DNA from: Pseudomonadota bacterium
Lineage (GTDB): Bacteria > Pseudomonadota > Alphaproteobacteria > Rhizobiales > Beijerinckiaceae
DNA: 51,219 nucleotides
Assembly: GCA_023423995.1 (NCBI GenBank)
Contig: JAFAEL010000150.1
Coordinates: forward strand, 1 to 51,219
Direction: 5' to 3'
Shown piece after piece: positions 19,224 through 28,876 of the stretch. The notes beneath the pieces were generated by a model. It saw only the letters and a list, made by a program, of their open reading frames with translations, did no database searches and had not been told where the DNA came from. Within the stretch, counting starts at the first letter, position 1. The number at the start of each line of letters is the position of its first letter. Position numbers and translations under genes: made by a program.

Positions 19224-19398
19224 GTCATGCCCTCCGGCTGCGTCGCTCAATCCCGATCCGGCGAGATCGGTTCCCGGCAGCAAGAAACAGGCAACCACGC
19301 CTCATCAGCCCTGTTTAACCTGAACGCGGATTCAGATTTGCGAGTTAACTGCGGCAAAACGGAGGTTGTGCAAAGGTCAACGCATCAAACAGTCACGA

Positions 19399-19416
19399 GA
19401 GCCAAATAAAAGGCTC
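19399..19416 (+). promoter_or_regulatory. Leader hairpin before the 146-aa hypothetical gene
   Basis: GAGCC, AAATAAAA, GGCTC: a 5-bp stem with an eight-base A-rich loop ending just before the GGGAGAG ribosome site of the gene that starts at 19432. It may shape ribosome access. Short, so possibly chance. Confidence 0.3.
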
Positions 19417-19431
19417 CGGGAGAGACATCAA

Positions 19432-19872
19432 ATGGTCAGGTGGTCACTCGAGAGCTTTATCAACTCGACGATCGCCCGCGGTGAGATTTCACGCGCCGAC
19501 GTGAATTCTCTGCGGCGGGACGTGCTGCCGAATGGGATCGAGAGCCGCGATGAAGCGGATGTTCTCATCGCGCTCGACCGCGCCATCTTCGACAAGGACG
19601 GGGACTGGGCTCCCTTCCTGATCCAGGCGGTCGTCGATTTCGTGGTCTGGTCGTCGCGGCCGACCGGCCGGGTGGAGCGCGATGCGGCCGAGTGGCTCGT
19701 GTCCTCCCTCGGCTGCGGCTCGGGCCCGACCCGGAACGCCGTCGCTATCGCCTTCGAGGTGATCCGCGAGGCGGAATCCACCGACGAAGCGCTGGTCACC
19801 TTCGTCATGCGCTGGCGGGCGCGGGAGAGCGCGGTGCTCGCCCACGGCCGCGCTCCGGAGCTCGTCTTCTGA
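19432..19872 (+). CDS. Hypothetical protein, 146 aa
   Basis: ATG 19432 follows GGGAGAG with good spacing. Predicted soluble and mostly helical, acidic; features include SLESFINSTIARGEISRADVNSLRRDVLP, EADVLIALDRAIFDKDGDWAPFLIQAVVDFVVW and EWLVSSLGCGSGPTRNAVAIAFEVIREAE. These resemble repeats of an EF-hand-like or helical-bundle protein (DRAIFDKDGDW is Asp-rich), but no full calcium loop is present. No signal peptide or membrane segment. Not recognised. It precedes the carboxylase gene by 89 bases on the same strand. Confidence 0.75.
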   Translation: MVRWSLESFINSTIARGEISRADVNSLRRDVLPNGIESRDEADVLIALDRAIFDKDGDWAPFLIQAVVDFVVWSSRPTGRVERDAAEWLVSSLGCGSGPTRNAVAIAFEVIREAESTDEALVTFVMRWRARESAVLAHGRAPELVF

Positions 19873-19961
19873 TCGGCTCGCTTCCCGAACGGGGCAGGGT
19901 GCGCTAACGGGACCGGGTCTTTCGTGTGACGCGACCGCGTCCCGCTCCAGATCGAGGGCCC

Positions 19962-21965
<2,004 letters not shown>

Positions 21966-21972
21966 GGGGTCA

Positions 21973-22112
21973 CCTCTCCCCGCATGCGGGGAGAGGTCGA
22001 GTCGGCGGCCACGCCGACCGGGTGAGGGGGGCCGCCCCCACACCTCTTCCCGGTCCCCTCATCCGGTCGCACTCACGTGCGACTCGACTTCTCCCCGCAT
22101 GCGGGGAGAAGA
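21973..22112. repeat. Large inverted repeat with a 24-bp palindrome in each arm
   Basis: Arm one (21973-22028) starts with the perfect 24-bp palindrome CCTCTCCCCGCATGCGGGGAGAGG and runs on through TCGAGTCGG and CGACCGGGTGAGGGG. Arm two (22056-22112) is its inverse: CCCCTCATCCGGTCG, CGACTCGA and the palindrome CTTCTCCCCGCATGCGGGGAGAAG (22088-22111). It fills the space between the carboxylase gene and the next gene and ends 13 bases before that gene's ATG. The same architecture recurs at 26577-26751 and 38571-38737. Confidence 0.9.
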
Positions 22113-22124
22113 GGAAGAGAAGGC

Positions 22125-22679
22125 ATGCCCCTCTACTTCGCCTATGGCTCCAACATGGACCGGGCCGCCATGGCGCAGCGCTGCCCGGCCTCGAAGCCGG
22201 TCGGCCTTGCCCGGCTGCCGCGGCATCGGCTCGTCATCATGCGCGAGGGCTACGCCTCGGTCCTGCGTGACCCGCGCCGCGAGGTCTGGGGCATGCTCTG
22301 GGACCTCGCGCTCGCCGATGTGCCGGCGCTCGATCGCTACGAGGGCGTCGCCGGCGGGCTCTACACCAAGGTGCAGCAATCCGTGCTCTCCGCCGCCGGG
22401 GCGCGCCGCGCGCTCGTCTATGTCGGCCGCAATGCCGGCCCCGGCATCCCGCGGCCGGGCTACATGGAGGCGGTGCTCGACGCCGCGCGCGGGGCGGCGC
22501 TGCCCGAGCCCTATCTGCGCGAACTGGAGCGGCTATCGCCCCGCGTGCAGAAACCGGATGCCATACAGCCCCGGCCCGCCGCCCCGCGCGGGCGGGAGGC
22601 GGGAACCGTGACGCCTCGCCGAACGTCTCCGCTCGAACCGGAGCGCGATCCTTCTGCGGGATGGAACTGGGACGGATGA
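22125..22679 (+). CDS. Gamma-glutamylcyclotransferase-like protein (AIG2-like fold)
   Basis: 184 residues from ATG 22125 (AGGAAGAGAAGG upstream). Family marks: MPLYFAYGSNMD at the start (the YGSNM substrate loop), VWGMLWDLALADVPALDRYEGV with the candidate catalytic acid Glu in DRYEG (about 67-71), and YTKVQQ. Members form 5-oxoproline from gamma-glutamyl amines or amino acids; several remain uncharacterised. The catalytic domain ends near residue 140, after which an unusual tail of about 40 residues rich in Pro, Arg and Glu is appended; its sequence is low-complexity. Stop overlaps the acylphosphatase start (ATGA). Confidence 0.85.
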   Translation: MPLYFAYGSNMDRAAMAQRCPASKPVGLARLPRHRLVIMREGYASVLRDPRREVWGMLWDLALADVPALDRYEGVAGGLYTKVQQSVLSAAGARRALVYVGRNAGPGIPRPGYMEAVLDAARGAALPEPYLRELERLSPRVQKPDAIQPRPAAPRGREAGTVTPRRTSPLEPERDPSAGWNWDG

Positions 22680-22984
22680 GCGAAGACGGCAAACGCATTC
22701 TCCTCCGCACGATCGTCCGCGGGCGCGTGCAGGGGGTCGGCTTTCGCGCCTGGACGCAGCACCAGGCGCAGCTTCACGGCCTCGAAGGCTGGGTGCGGAA
22801 CCTGCGCGACGGCGCCGTCGAGGCCATGCTCGCCGGCCCCGGCGATCGCATCGAGCTCATGCTGAAGGCGCTCCGCGAGGGCCCGCACGGCTCCCGCGTC
22901 GAGGCGGTGGAGGAATACCCGGCGAACGAGGCCGAGTTCGGCGATCCGATCGACGGCGGGTTCGAGATCCGCAGGACGGCCTGA
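22676..22984 (+). CDS. acyP: Acylphosphatase
   Basis: 102 residues from ATG 22676, overlapping the previous stop by four bases; ATG 22661 would add five residues. The enzyme hydrolyses carboxyl-phosphate bonds of acyl phosphates. The signature is complete: TIVRGRVQGVGFRAWTQHQA, with the phosphate loop and catalytic Arg in VQGVGFR (residues about 18-24), and the catalytic Asn in GWVRNLRDGAVEA. Small cytosolic alpha/beta protein of the usual size. Confidence 0.96.
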   Translation: MSEDGKRILLRTIVRGRVQGVGFRAWTQHQAQLHGLEGWVRNLRDGAVEAMLAGPGDRIELMLKALREGPHGSRVEAVEEYPANEAEFGDPIDGGFEIRRTA

Positions 22985-23027
22985 CGCTGGTCGTTCCCGT
23001 GCGCCGCCCTCCGGCGACGAGGCTGAC

Positions 23028-24962
23028 ATGACCGCGCTGACCGCGGCCTCCCGCCTGGGCTTCGATCCCGAGCGCCTCCGCTTCGGGCTGCGCACGGCCG
23101 CAGGCGCCTGCATCGCGCTGCTCGCGGCGTATCTTCTCGGCCTGGAGCATCCGCAATGGGCGGCCATGACGGTCTGGGCGTCCGCCCAGCCGGTCCGCGG
23201 CATGCTGCTCGAGAAGGGATTGTTCCGGGCTGCCGGAACCCTGGTCGGAATCGTGTTCGGGATCCTGCTGATGGTCCTGTCCGCTGGCAGCCCGATCGTC
23301 ATCGTCCTCGGCCTCTCGATCTGGATCGGGCTCTGCGCCGCCGCCGGAAACATCCTGCGCGGCTTCCTCTCCTATGGGGCGATCCTGGCCGGCTACTCCG
23401 CCTCGATGGTCCTGCTCCTCGATACGGGGCACCCCGACCGGATCCTCGCGCTCGGGCTGGATCGCTTCCTCACCGTGATGGTGGGCGTCGCGGTCGGGAC
23501 GCTGACCGCGTTCCTGCTGACGCCGAAGGGCGCCGAGGATGCCATCGTGGGTCGCATGCGGCGCGTGGATGCGCGCGTGCTCCTGCACCTCGCCGGACGG
23601 CTCGGTGCGCCGGGGCAGGGCAGGGAGGACGAGACCGTCCTCCTCGGCGAGCTCGCCGCCATCGAGGAAGGGCTCGATCCGCACGCCGCGGGATCGATGC
23701 GCTCGCGCCGCGCCGCGCGCGTCTTCAGGGCCATCCTCATGGCGCAGGTGCGGGCCCTGCTCTGGGCCCGCGCAACGCGAGGCGAGCCGCTTCCCCACCC
23801 GGCCGCCGCTTGCCTCATCCAGGCCGCCCACGCCCTGGAGGCCGCGCGCCCGCTCGCGGAGGTGGTGCCCGCCATCGAGGAGGGCGCATCGAAACTGGCC
23901 GACCAGCCGGAGCTGAAGGAGGCGCTCGGACAGCTCGCGCGGGCGATGCGGACGCGGCTCGCCGGGGATGAGGCCGAGCAAAGGCCGGAGCCGCTGGCCC
24001 AGTGGGCGGTCCTGCATCGCGACTGGCGCGGCGCCCGCGAGGCCATGATCCGCGCGACGGCCGTCATGCTGCTCGTCGGAGCCTTCTGGCTCGTGACCGG
24101 CTCGAGCGCCGGGCCCTTCGTGCTCCTCGGCACCTCCGTGATGATCTCGGTGTTCTCCACCTTCGAGAACCCGGCCCACGTCATGCGCTTCGTCTTCCTC
24201 GGACAGGTGGTCGGGGCGGCTGCCGCCCTGGCCTGCCGCTGGACCGTCTGGCCGCTCGCCACGGACGAGACGCAGCTCGTCCTGATGATGGTGCCCTTCA
24301 TCCTGTCCGGGATCCTGCCCTTCGCGCACCGACGGACGATCGCGGCGGGCACCGACTACAACATGATCCTCCTGCTGCTCCTGCAGCCGCATTATCCGCT
24401 GACCGGCGATCTCGCCCATTCGGTCGGGATCGCGCTCGGCGTCGTGGTCGCCCCGCTGATCGCGCTTGCCGCCTTCCGGTTCGTCTTCCCGGTCGATGCC
24501 GGGCGGCGCATGCACATGATCGCCGAGACGATCGTGCGGGAGCTGGAGAACATGGCGCGTTCGCCCCGCCCGGACGCCTCGCCGGTCGTGTGGCGCGCCC
24601 GGCTCGAGCATCGCCTGCTGCGGCTCCTGCGCTGGGGCGAGCGCTCGGGGACCGATCCGGCGCCCCTCGTCGATGCGGGCCTCGCCGCCTTGCGCGTTGG
24701 CGAGGCGGTCCGGATCATGCGCCGGCTCGCGGGGGAGCCCGGCATGACGGCCGGAATCCAGCGCGCGGCCAGGATCGCCCTGCAGCGGATTGCGCGCCTC
24801 GAAAGCGAGCCCGGGCGGGCGGCCCGAGCCATGGATCGCCTCGCCGCGCGGCTCGCTCCCCTCCGCCCGACCGAGGCCGCACGCGTCGCGGACGCGGCGG
24901 GTCGCCTCCCGGCTACCTCCGCCCTTCTTCGGCAGGCCCAGGGGCCTCGCCGGGAACCTTGA
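23028..24962 (+). CDS. FUSC-family (AaeB-like) efflux membrane protein
   Basis: 644 residues. Two similar membrane halves: six helices at about residues 20-165 starting LRFGLRTAAGACIALLAAYLLGLEHPQWAAMTVWASAQPVRG, then a cytoplasmic region, and a second set from about 340 to 490 (AMIRATAVMLLVGAFWLVTGSSAGPFVLLGTSVMISVFST). The HPQWAAMTV motif is typical of the fusaric acid resistance/AaeB type, which exports aromatic carboxylic acids. AaeA-like periplasmic adaptor genes, usual partners, are not adjacent. The C-terminal 150 residues are a helical cytoplasmic region. Confidence 0.88.
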   Translation: MTALTAASRLGFDPERLRFGLRTAAGACIALLAAYLLGLEHPQWAAMTVWASAQPVRGMLLEKGLFRAAGTLVGIVFGILLMVLSAGSPIVIVLGLSIWIGLCAAAGNILRGFLSYGAILAGYSASMVLLLDTGHPDRILALGLDRFLTVMVGVAVGTLTAFLLTPKGAEDAIVGRMRRVDARVLLHLAGRLGAPGQGREDETVLLGELAAIEEGLDPHAAGSMRSRRAARVFRAILMAQVRALLWARATRGEPLPHPAAACLIQAAHALEAARPLAEVVPAIEEGASKLADQPELKEALGQLARAMRTRLAGDEAEQRPEPLAQWAVLHRDWRGAREAMIRATAVMLLVGAFWLVTGSSAGPFVLLGTSVMISVFSTFENPAHVMRFVFLGQVVGAAAALACRWTVWPLATDETQLVLMMVPFILSGILPFAHRRTIAAGTDYNMILLLLLQPHYPLTGDLAHSVGIALGVVVAPLIALAAFRFVFPVDAGRRMHMIAETIVRELENMARSPRPDASPVVWRARLEHRLLRLLRWGERSGTDPAPLVDAGLAALRVGEAVRIMRRLAGEPGMTAGIQRAARIALQRIARLESEPGRAARAMDRLAARLAPLRPTEAARVADAAGRLPATSALLRQAQGPRREP

Positions 24963-25110
24963 GCCCCGCCGCGTCATTGCGGACGCCGGATGCAATCCGC
25001 GACCCGGCTTGGGGCAGGCTGAAATCATGATTCCGGAAAGGCGCAAGGAGGCGATGCGGGGCGGGTTGCGCGAGGGTCCCCACGTCACGGCCCGCAGGGC
25101 GGCCTGACGC

Positions 25111-26496
25111 TTGCGCCGCTCGCGTCCATCTGCCGTGCCCTCGCTGCTGCGGCCCCTCCTGCGCGCCGAGAGCTGGCTGCTCATCCTGGCCCTCACCTTC
25201 GCGGGTTGCGCTGCCTTCCTCTATTTCACGCGGGCGACCGTCCTCAGGGTCGGGGTCGCCTCCGAGGGCGGGACCGAGCCCGCGCTGCTCCAGGCCTATG
25301 CCGAGACCTCGGTCACGCGCCGGACGGGAATCAAGCTCGAGATCGCGTCGTTCGGCGGCCTCCGCGAGAGTGCCGAGGCGCTGGCCGCCGGCAAGGTCGA
25401 CCTCGCGGTCGTGCGGCCCGACATCCTGGTGCCGGGCAATGGGCTGACGCTCGCCGTCATCCGCGAAGTGGCCGCCCTGGTCGTCGCGAAGGAGGGCGGC
25501 CCGGTGAAGGAATTCGCCGATCTCGGCGGCAGGCGTCTCGGGCTCCTGCCCGGTCAGGCCGTGGACCGGCCGCTCATCGCCGCCATGCTCGGCCATTTCG
25601 GCCTCGAGCCGCGCGAGGACGGCGCCGCCGGGCCGGTTCCGGAGGAGAGCGTATCCCTCGTGCCCCTGGAGGAGGCGGATCTCGCCGCCGCCTTCGGATC
25701 GGGCCGGGTGGATGCCGTTCTCCTGCTGGAGACGCCCACCTCGCCGGGTGCGAGGCGCATCGTTCAGGCGCTCGACGAGGCGGCCGGCGAGCGGGCCGTC
25801 ACCATCCTCGGCGTTCCCGACCCCGCCGCGATCGTCGCCACCCATGCCAAGCTGCAGACCGTGACGGTGCCGGCCTCGCTGTTCGGCGGCGACCCGCAGC
25901 TTCCCGCGGAGGACGTGACGACGATCGGCTCCTCGTACCGGCTCGTCGCGCGGGCGAGCCTGTCGCGCAGCGTCGCCGCCGAGGTCACGCAGCACATCTT
26001 CGAGCACAGGGCGGATGTCGCCGCCACGGTGCCGGCCGCGGACGACATCGCCTTTCCGGCCTATGACACGACGGCCGCCGCCACCACGGCCAAGCTGCCG
26101 AACCATCCCGGCGCGATCGATTACTTCGAGCGCGAGCAGGAGAGCTTCATCGAGCGCTACGAATCCTGGATCTACCTCGTCGCCATCCTGGGCGGCGGCT
26201 TCGGCTCGGCGCTCGCCTGGCTGCGGCAGACCGTGTTCCGCATCCGGCGCGAGCGGATCCAGGTGGCGACCGCGCGCCTTCTCAGGATCCGGTCGGACGC
26301 GACGCGCACGCGCGAGCCCGACAAGCTGCGCGCCATGGCGGACGAGGTGGACAGCATCGCGGCGAACATCGCCCGCCAGGCGCTCCGCCGCCGGGCCGAC
26401 TGGCGGCTCGTGGAGGCCGCCACCATCGCGATCGAGGCAGCCCGCTCGACCCTCGCGCGGGCCCTGGCGCCGCAGGGGGGCAGCAGCTCGGGCTGA
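25111..26496 (+). CDS. TAXI-family TRAP solute-binding protein with two membrane anchors
   Basis: 461 residues from TTG 25111; GTG 25135 is an alternative start. An N-terminal helix (SWLLILALTFAGCAAFLYF, about 20-38) anchors the protein, followed by a periplasmic TAXI domain: LRVGVASEGGTEPALLQAYAE, GLRESAEALAAGKVDLAVVRPD, LVVAKEGGPVKEFADLGGRRLGLLPG. Near residue 353 a second helix (WIYLVAILGGGFGSALAWL) leads to a basic helical cytoplasmic tail of about 85 residues. TAXI proteins normally feed a fused DctQM permease; none lies here, so this is an orphan, and the membrane-spanning build suggests sensing or a distant permease. Such two-anchor TAXI proteins are known in Hyphomicrobiales. Confidence 0.85.
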   Translation: MRRSRPSAVPSLLRPLLRAESWLLILALTFAGCAAFLYFTRATVLRVGVASEGGTEPALLQAYAETSVTRRTGIKLEIASFGGLRESAEALAAGKVDLAVVRPDILVPGNGLTLAVIREVAALVVAKEGGPVKEFADLGGRRLGLLPGQAVDRPLIAAMLGHFGLEPREDGAAGPVPEESVSLVPLEEADLAAAFGSGRVDAVLLLETPTSPGARRIVQALDEAAGERAVTILGVPDPAAIVATHAKLQTVTVPASLFGGDPQLPAEDVTTIGSSYRLVARASLSRSVAAEVTQHIFEHRADVAATVPAADDIAFPAYDTTAAATTAKLPNHPGAIDYFEREQESFIERYESWIYLVAILGGGFGSALAWLRQTVFRIRRERIQVATARLLRIRSDATRTREPDKLRAMADEVDSIAANIARQALRRRADWRLVEAATIAIEAARSTLARALAPQGGSSSG

Positions 26497-26576
26497 GCGT
26501 TGGTCTGTTGTTCCCGGCTACGAGGGCCTTCGACGCCGGAGGGGGAGGACCGGCGGAGCGCGACGGTGGTGCGCGC

Positions 26577-26751
26577 CACCCTCTCCCGTTTGGGAGAGGG
26601 TCGGACGCCGAAGGCGGCCGGGGTGAGGGTTGTGCGGCAGCCGGATCGATCTCACGGCAGACGCAGCGACTCGGTGGTTGCTCGATCCTGAAACGTCCTG
26701 CCCTCACCCCGGATGCTGCGCATCCGACCCTCTCCCACACGGGAGAGGGTG
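26577..26751. repeat. Large inverted repeat, second copy of the palindromic family
   Basis: Arm one, 26577-26630, carries CACCCTCTCCC, GTTT, GGGAGAGGGTCGGA, then CCGGGGTGAGGG. Arm two, 26701-26751, is the inverse: CCCTCACCCCGG, ATCCGACCCTCTCCC, ACAC, GGGAGAGGGTG. Arms match except for a short variable middle in each. The 70 bases between arms hold no recognisable gene. Same architecture as 21973-22112 although the arm sequence differs. Confidence 0.88.
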
Positions 26752-26771
26752 CGCGGCGGCGCGGTCGGGCT

Positions 26772-26801
26772 CGTCATTGCGAGCGTAGCGAAGCAATCCA
26801 G
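26772..26801. repeat. CATTGCGAGCGTAGCGAAGCAATCC-type dispersed palindrome
   Basis: CGTCATTGCGAGCG, TAGC, GAAGCAATCCAG: an imperfect palindrome that is a very common intergenic repeat in Alphaproteobacteria and other bacteria, recognised from memory. Confidence 0.8.
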
Positions 26802-26815
26802 CCTCTCCCCGCTCG

Positions 26816-27012
26816 CCCCGGCGCAGGCCGGGGCCCACCCCTGGGCACCGGCTTTCGCCGGTGTGAGCGGGCGAGCCAGCTCCGCCTGGCACCCGTTTCA
26901 AGGCGGAACGCCCCCACCCCGGTTCGCTCCTTCGGAGCGACTCGGCCCTCCCCACGAGGGGGAGGGGGGGACACGCCTCACTCGGCTCATCCCGGCGAAA
27001 GCCGGGATCCAC
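26816..27012. repeat. Run of further short palindromic repeats
   Basis: Four separate hairpins follow each other: CCCCGGCGCAGGCCGGGG (26816-26833); CACCGGCTTTCGCCGGTG (26846-26863); the TTCGCTCC..GGAGCGA with CCCTCCCCACGAGGGGGAGGG block (about 26932-26969); and ATCCCGGC GAAA GCCGGGAT (26989-27008), a perfect 8-bp stem with a GAAA tetraloop. With the neighbouring repeats they fill 26.5-27.03 kb. Any frame open across this region is an artefact of the repeats. On the plus strand the last elements face the end of the rhodanese gene. Confidence 0.8.
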
Positions 27013-27030
27013 CCCGCCTCGGCCCTCCGC

Positions 27031-27441
27031 TCAGCCCTTCTTCGGCGTCCAGGCCTCGACGGGACCGCCCGCCTTCTTCCAGGCGCCGAACCCGCCCTCG
27101 ATATGCGCCACCGGCTTCAGCCCCATGTCGTGCGCGGTCGCGGCCGCGAGGGCGGAGCGCATGCCGCCGGCGCAGAAGAAGACGAATCGCTTGTCCTGCG
27201 CGAAGATCGGCTTGTGGTAGGGGCTCTCGGGATCGATCCAGAATTCCAGCATGCCGCGCGTGCAGTGGAAGGCGCCGGGCACCCGGCCGTCCCGCTCGAG
27301 CTCGCGCGGATCGCGGATGTCGACGAGCACGACGTCGTCCCGCCCGTGGAGCTTCAGGGCCTCCTCGGCCGGGAGGGTCTCGATCCTGGCGTTGGCCTCG
27401 TCGACGAGCGTCCGGTAGCCGCGCGTGATGGTCTGGGGCAT
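27031..27441 (-). CDS. Rhodanese-like single-domain protein
   Basis: 136 residues. Rhodanese marks: TLPAEEALKLHGRDDVVLVDIRDPRELERDGRVPGAFHCTRGMLEFWID, and the active-site loop FFCAGGMRSALAAA, where the Cys (about residue 90) carries the persulfide, then GGFGAWKKAGGPVE, the usual C-terminal turn. The loop CAGGMR is slightly unusual in having GGM after the Cys-Ala. No signal peptide; cytoplasmic sulfur carrier or sulfurtransferase. Stands alone, divergent from the DUF599 gene. Confidence 0.93.
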   Translation of the reverse strand: MPQTITRGYRTLVDEANARIETLPAEEALKLHGRDDVVLVDIRDPRELERDGRVPGAFHCTRGMLEFWIDPESPYHKPIFAQDKRFVFFCAGGMRSALAAATAHDMGLKPVAHIEGGFGAWKKAGGPVEAWTPKKG

Positions 27442-27507
27442 TTGGCTTGCATTCCTCCCGGCGCGGATTAGCGCTCCGCCGCTGGATCAGGTCAACGGGC
27501 GAGGGAC

Positions 27508-28215
27508 ATGCCGGTCGCGGCTTTCACGGTGGCGGATTACTTCGGGCTCGCCTTCTTCGTGGCGGCATGGCTCGCCTATTACGTCGCGGTCGAGCGGAGC
27601 GAGGCCGGGCGGCGCAGCCTGAACCGGGTCATGAATGCGCATCGCTACCATTGGATGCGCGGCCTCCAGGAGCGGGACAACCGCATCATCGACGCCAACA
27701 TCAATGCCAGCCTGCAGAACGGCACCGCCTTCTTCGCCTCCACCTCGCTGCTGGCGATCGGCGGCTCGCTCACCCTCCTGCGCTCGACCGACGAGGTGCT
27801 GACGATCTTCGCCGAGATGCCGCTGGGCTTCGCCACGACGCGGCTCGCCTGGGAGGTGAAGGTGATCGGGCTGACGGTCATCTTCGTCTACGCCTTCTTC
27901 AAGTTCGGCTGGTCGTACCGGCTGTTCAATTACGGCGCGATCCTGATCGGGGCGGTGCCGAACCCGGGGTCGGCCACGAAGGAGGAGACGGAGCTTGCCG
28001 CCTGGCGGGCCGCCTCGATGAACACGGTGGCGGGCCGGCATTTCAACCGCGGGCAGCGGGCCTTCTTCTTCGCGCTGGCCTATCTCGGCTGGTTCGTATC
28101 GGCCTATGTGCTCATCGCCGCGACCGCGGCCGTGCTGTTCGTGATGTGGCGCCGACAATTCGCCTCGGATGCGCTCGCCGCGCTGAGCCGCGGCCCCTGG
28201 CCGCCGGCGCCGTGA
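27508..28215 (+). CDS. DUF599 membrane protein
   Basis: 235 residues, start ATG 27508 with GAGGG upstream. Four hydrophobic helices: about 7-25 (DYFGLAFFVAAWLAYYVAV), 68-90 (AFFASTSLLAIGGSLTLL), 113-135 (VKVIGLTVIFVYAFFKFGWSYRL) and 185-210. DUF599 marks include NRVMNAHRYHWM, RDNRIIDANINASLQNGTAFFASTSLL and FKFGWSYRLFNY. Function unknown. First of a run of three closely spaced plus-strand genes. Confidence 0.9.
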   Translation: MPVAAFTVADYFGLAFFVAAWLAYYVAVERSEAGRRSLNRVMNAHRYHWMRGLQERDNRIIDANINASLQNGTAFFASTSLLAIGGSLTLLRSTDEVLTIFAEMPLGFATTRLAWEVKVIGLTVIFVYAFFKFGWSYRLFNYGAILIGAVPNPGSATKEETELAAWRAASMNTVAGRHFNRGQRAFFFALAYLGWFVSAYVLIAATAAVLFVMWRRQFASDALAALSRGPWPPAP

Positions 28216-28222
28216 GAGGACG

Positions 28223-28516
28223 ATGATGAAAGTTGCACCGGAGCGGATCGAGGAGACGATCCTCGCCCTTGTCGAGGAGAGGGGGGCGGGCAAGACGATC
28301 TGCCCGTCGGAGGCGGCCCGCGCCATCGCGGGCAGCAAGCCGGACGAGTGGAGCCGGCTGATGGGACCCGTCCGGCAGGTCGCCGTGAGGCTCATGAAGG
28401 AGGGGCGGATCGTGATCCGCCGCAAGGGCCGCCCGGTCGATGATCCGGACGATTTCAGGGGCGTCTACCGCATCTCCGGGCCGGATGCCGGCACGCCGGG
28501 CGGAGAGGAGGAATGA
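28223..28516 (+). CDS. DUF3253 protein
   Basis: 97 residues; ATG at 28223 or 28226. It looks like a winged-helix: ERIEETILALVEERGAGKTICPSEAARAIAG, WSRLMGPVRQVAVRLMKEGRIVIRRKGRPVDD, FRGVYRIS. The CPSEAAR and RLMKEGRIVIRRKGRPVD segments are the marks of DUF3253, sometimes mis-annotated as SAM:tRNA ribosyltransferase. Probably DNA- or RNA-binding, not shown. Stop overlaps the following start (ATGA). Confidence 0.9.
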   Translation: MMKVAPERIEETILALVEERGAGKTICPSEAARAIAGSKPDEWSRLMGPVRQVAVRLMKEGRIVIRRKGRPVDDPDDFRGVYRISGPDAGTPGGEEE

Positions 28517-28821
28517 GCCAGCTCTTCGCCGTCTTCCGCGAATGGGCGGAGGCGTGGGACATTTCCGCGCCGGCGAGCGGCCAGGCGCATTGGGATGAGC
28601 ACAGGGCCTGCCTGGCCGCCCTCACTGATCGTGGCGTGCTGGAAGCCGGGGGTCCCTTCGAGGGGACGCGGGAAGTGATGCTCCTCGTGCGGGCAGCAAG
28701 CGAGGAGGAGGCCGAGCGGGAGGTCGCGGCCGATCCGTGGACCCGGCACGGGCTGCTGCGGACGACCCGCATCATGCGCTGGCGGGTGGCGGCCGGAGCG
28801 GCGGCCGGGCTGCGCTCTTGA
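28513..28821 (+). CDS. YciI-like (dimeric alpha-beta barrel) protein
   Basis: 102 residues, start overlapping the DUF3253 stop. Pattern MSQLFAVFREWAEAWDIS ... HWDEHRACLAALTDRGVLEAGGPFEG ... EVMLLVRAASEEEAEREVAADPWTRHGLLRTTRIMRWRV matches YCII/DUF1330-like ferredoxin-fold proteins: a His-Asp pair in the first helix region (WDEH) and the GPF turn are typical. Often catalytic or substrate-binding in unknown small-molecule steps. Translationally coupled with the preceding gene. Confidence 0.85.
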   Translation: MSQLFAVFREWAEAWDISAPASGQAHWDEHRACLAALTDRGVLEAGGPFEGTREVMLLVRAASEEEAEREVAADPWTRHGLLRTTRIMRWRVAAGAAAGLRS

Positions 28822-28876
28822 TGCGGCAGCCGCCGCGCGGGATCATGAAGCTGCCATCCCCTCAGAGGGCAGCACA

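Noticed and set aside
21973..22112. CRISPR array
   Set aside because: Only two inverted, not direct, repeat units and no regular spacers; no cas gene in the window.
26508..27428. Plus-strand frame of 306 codons across the repeat cluster
   Set aside because: It runs through six palindromic repeats and then antisense to the rhodanese gene; low-complexity Arg/Pro product.
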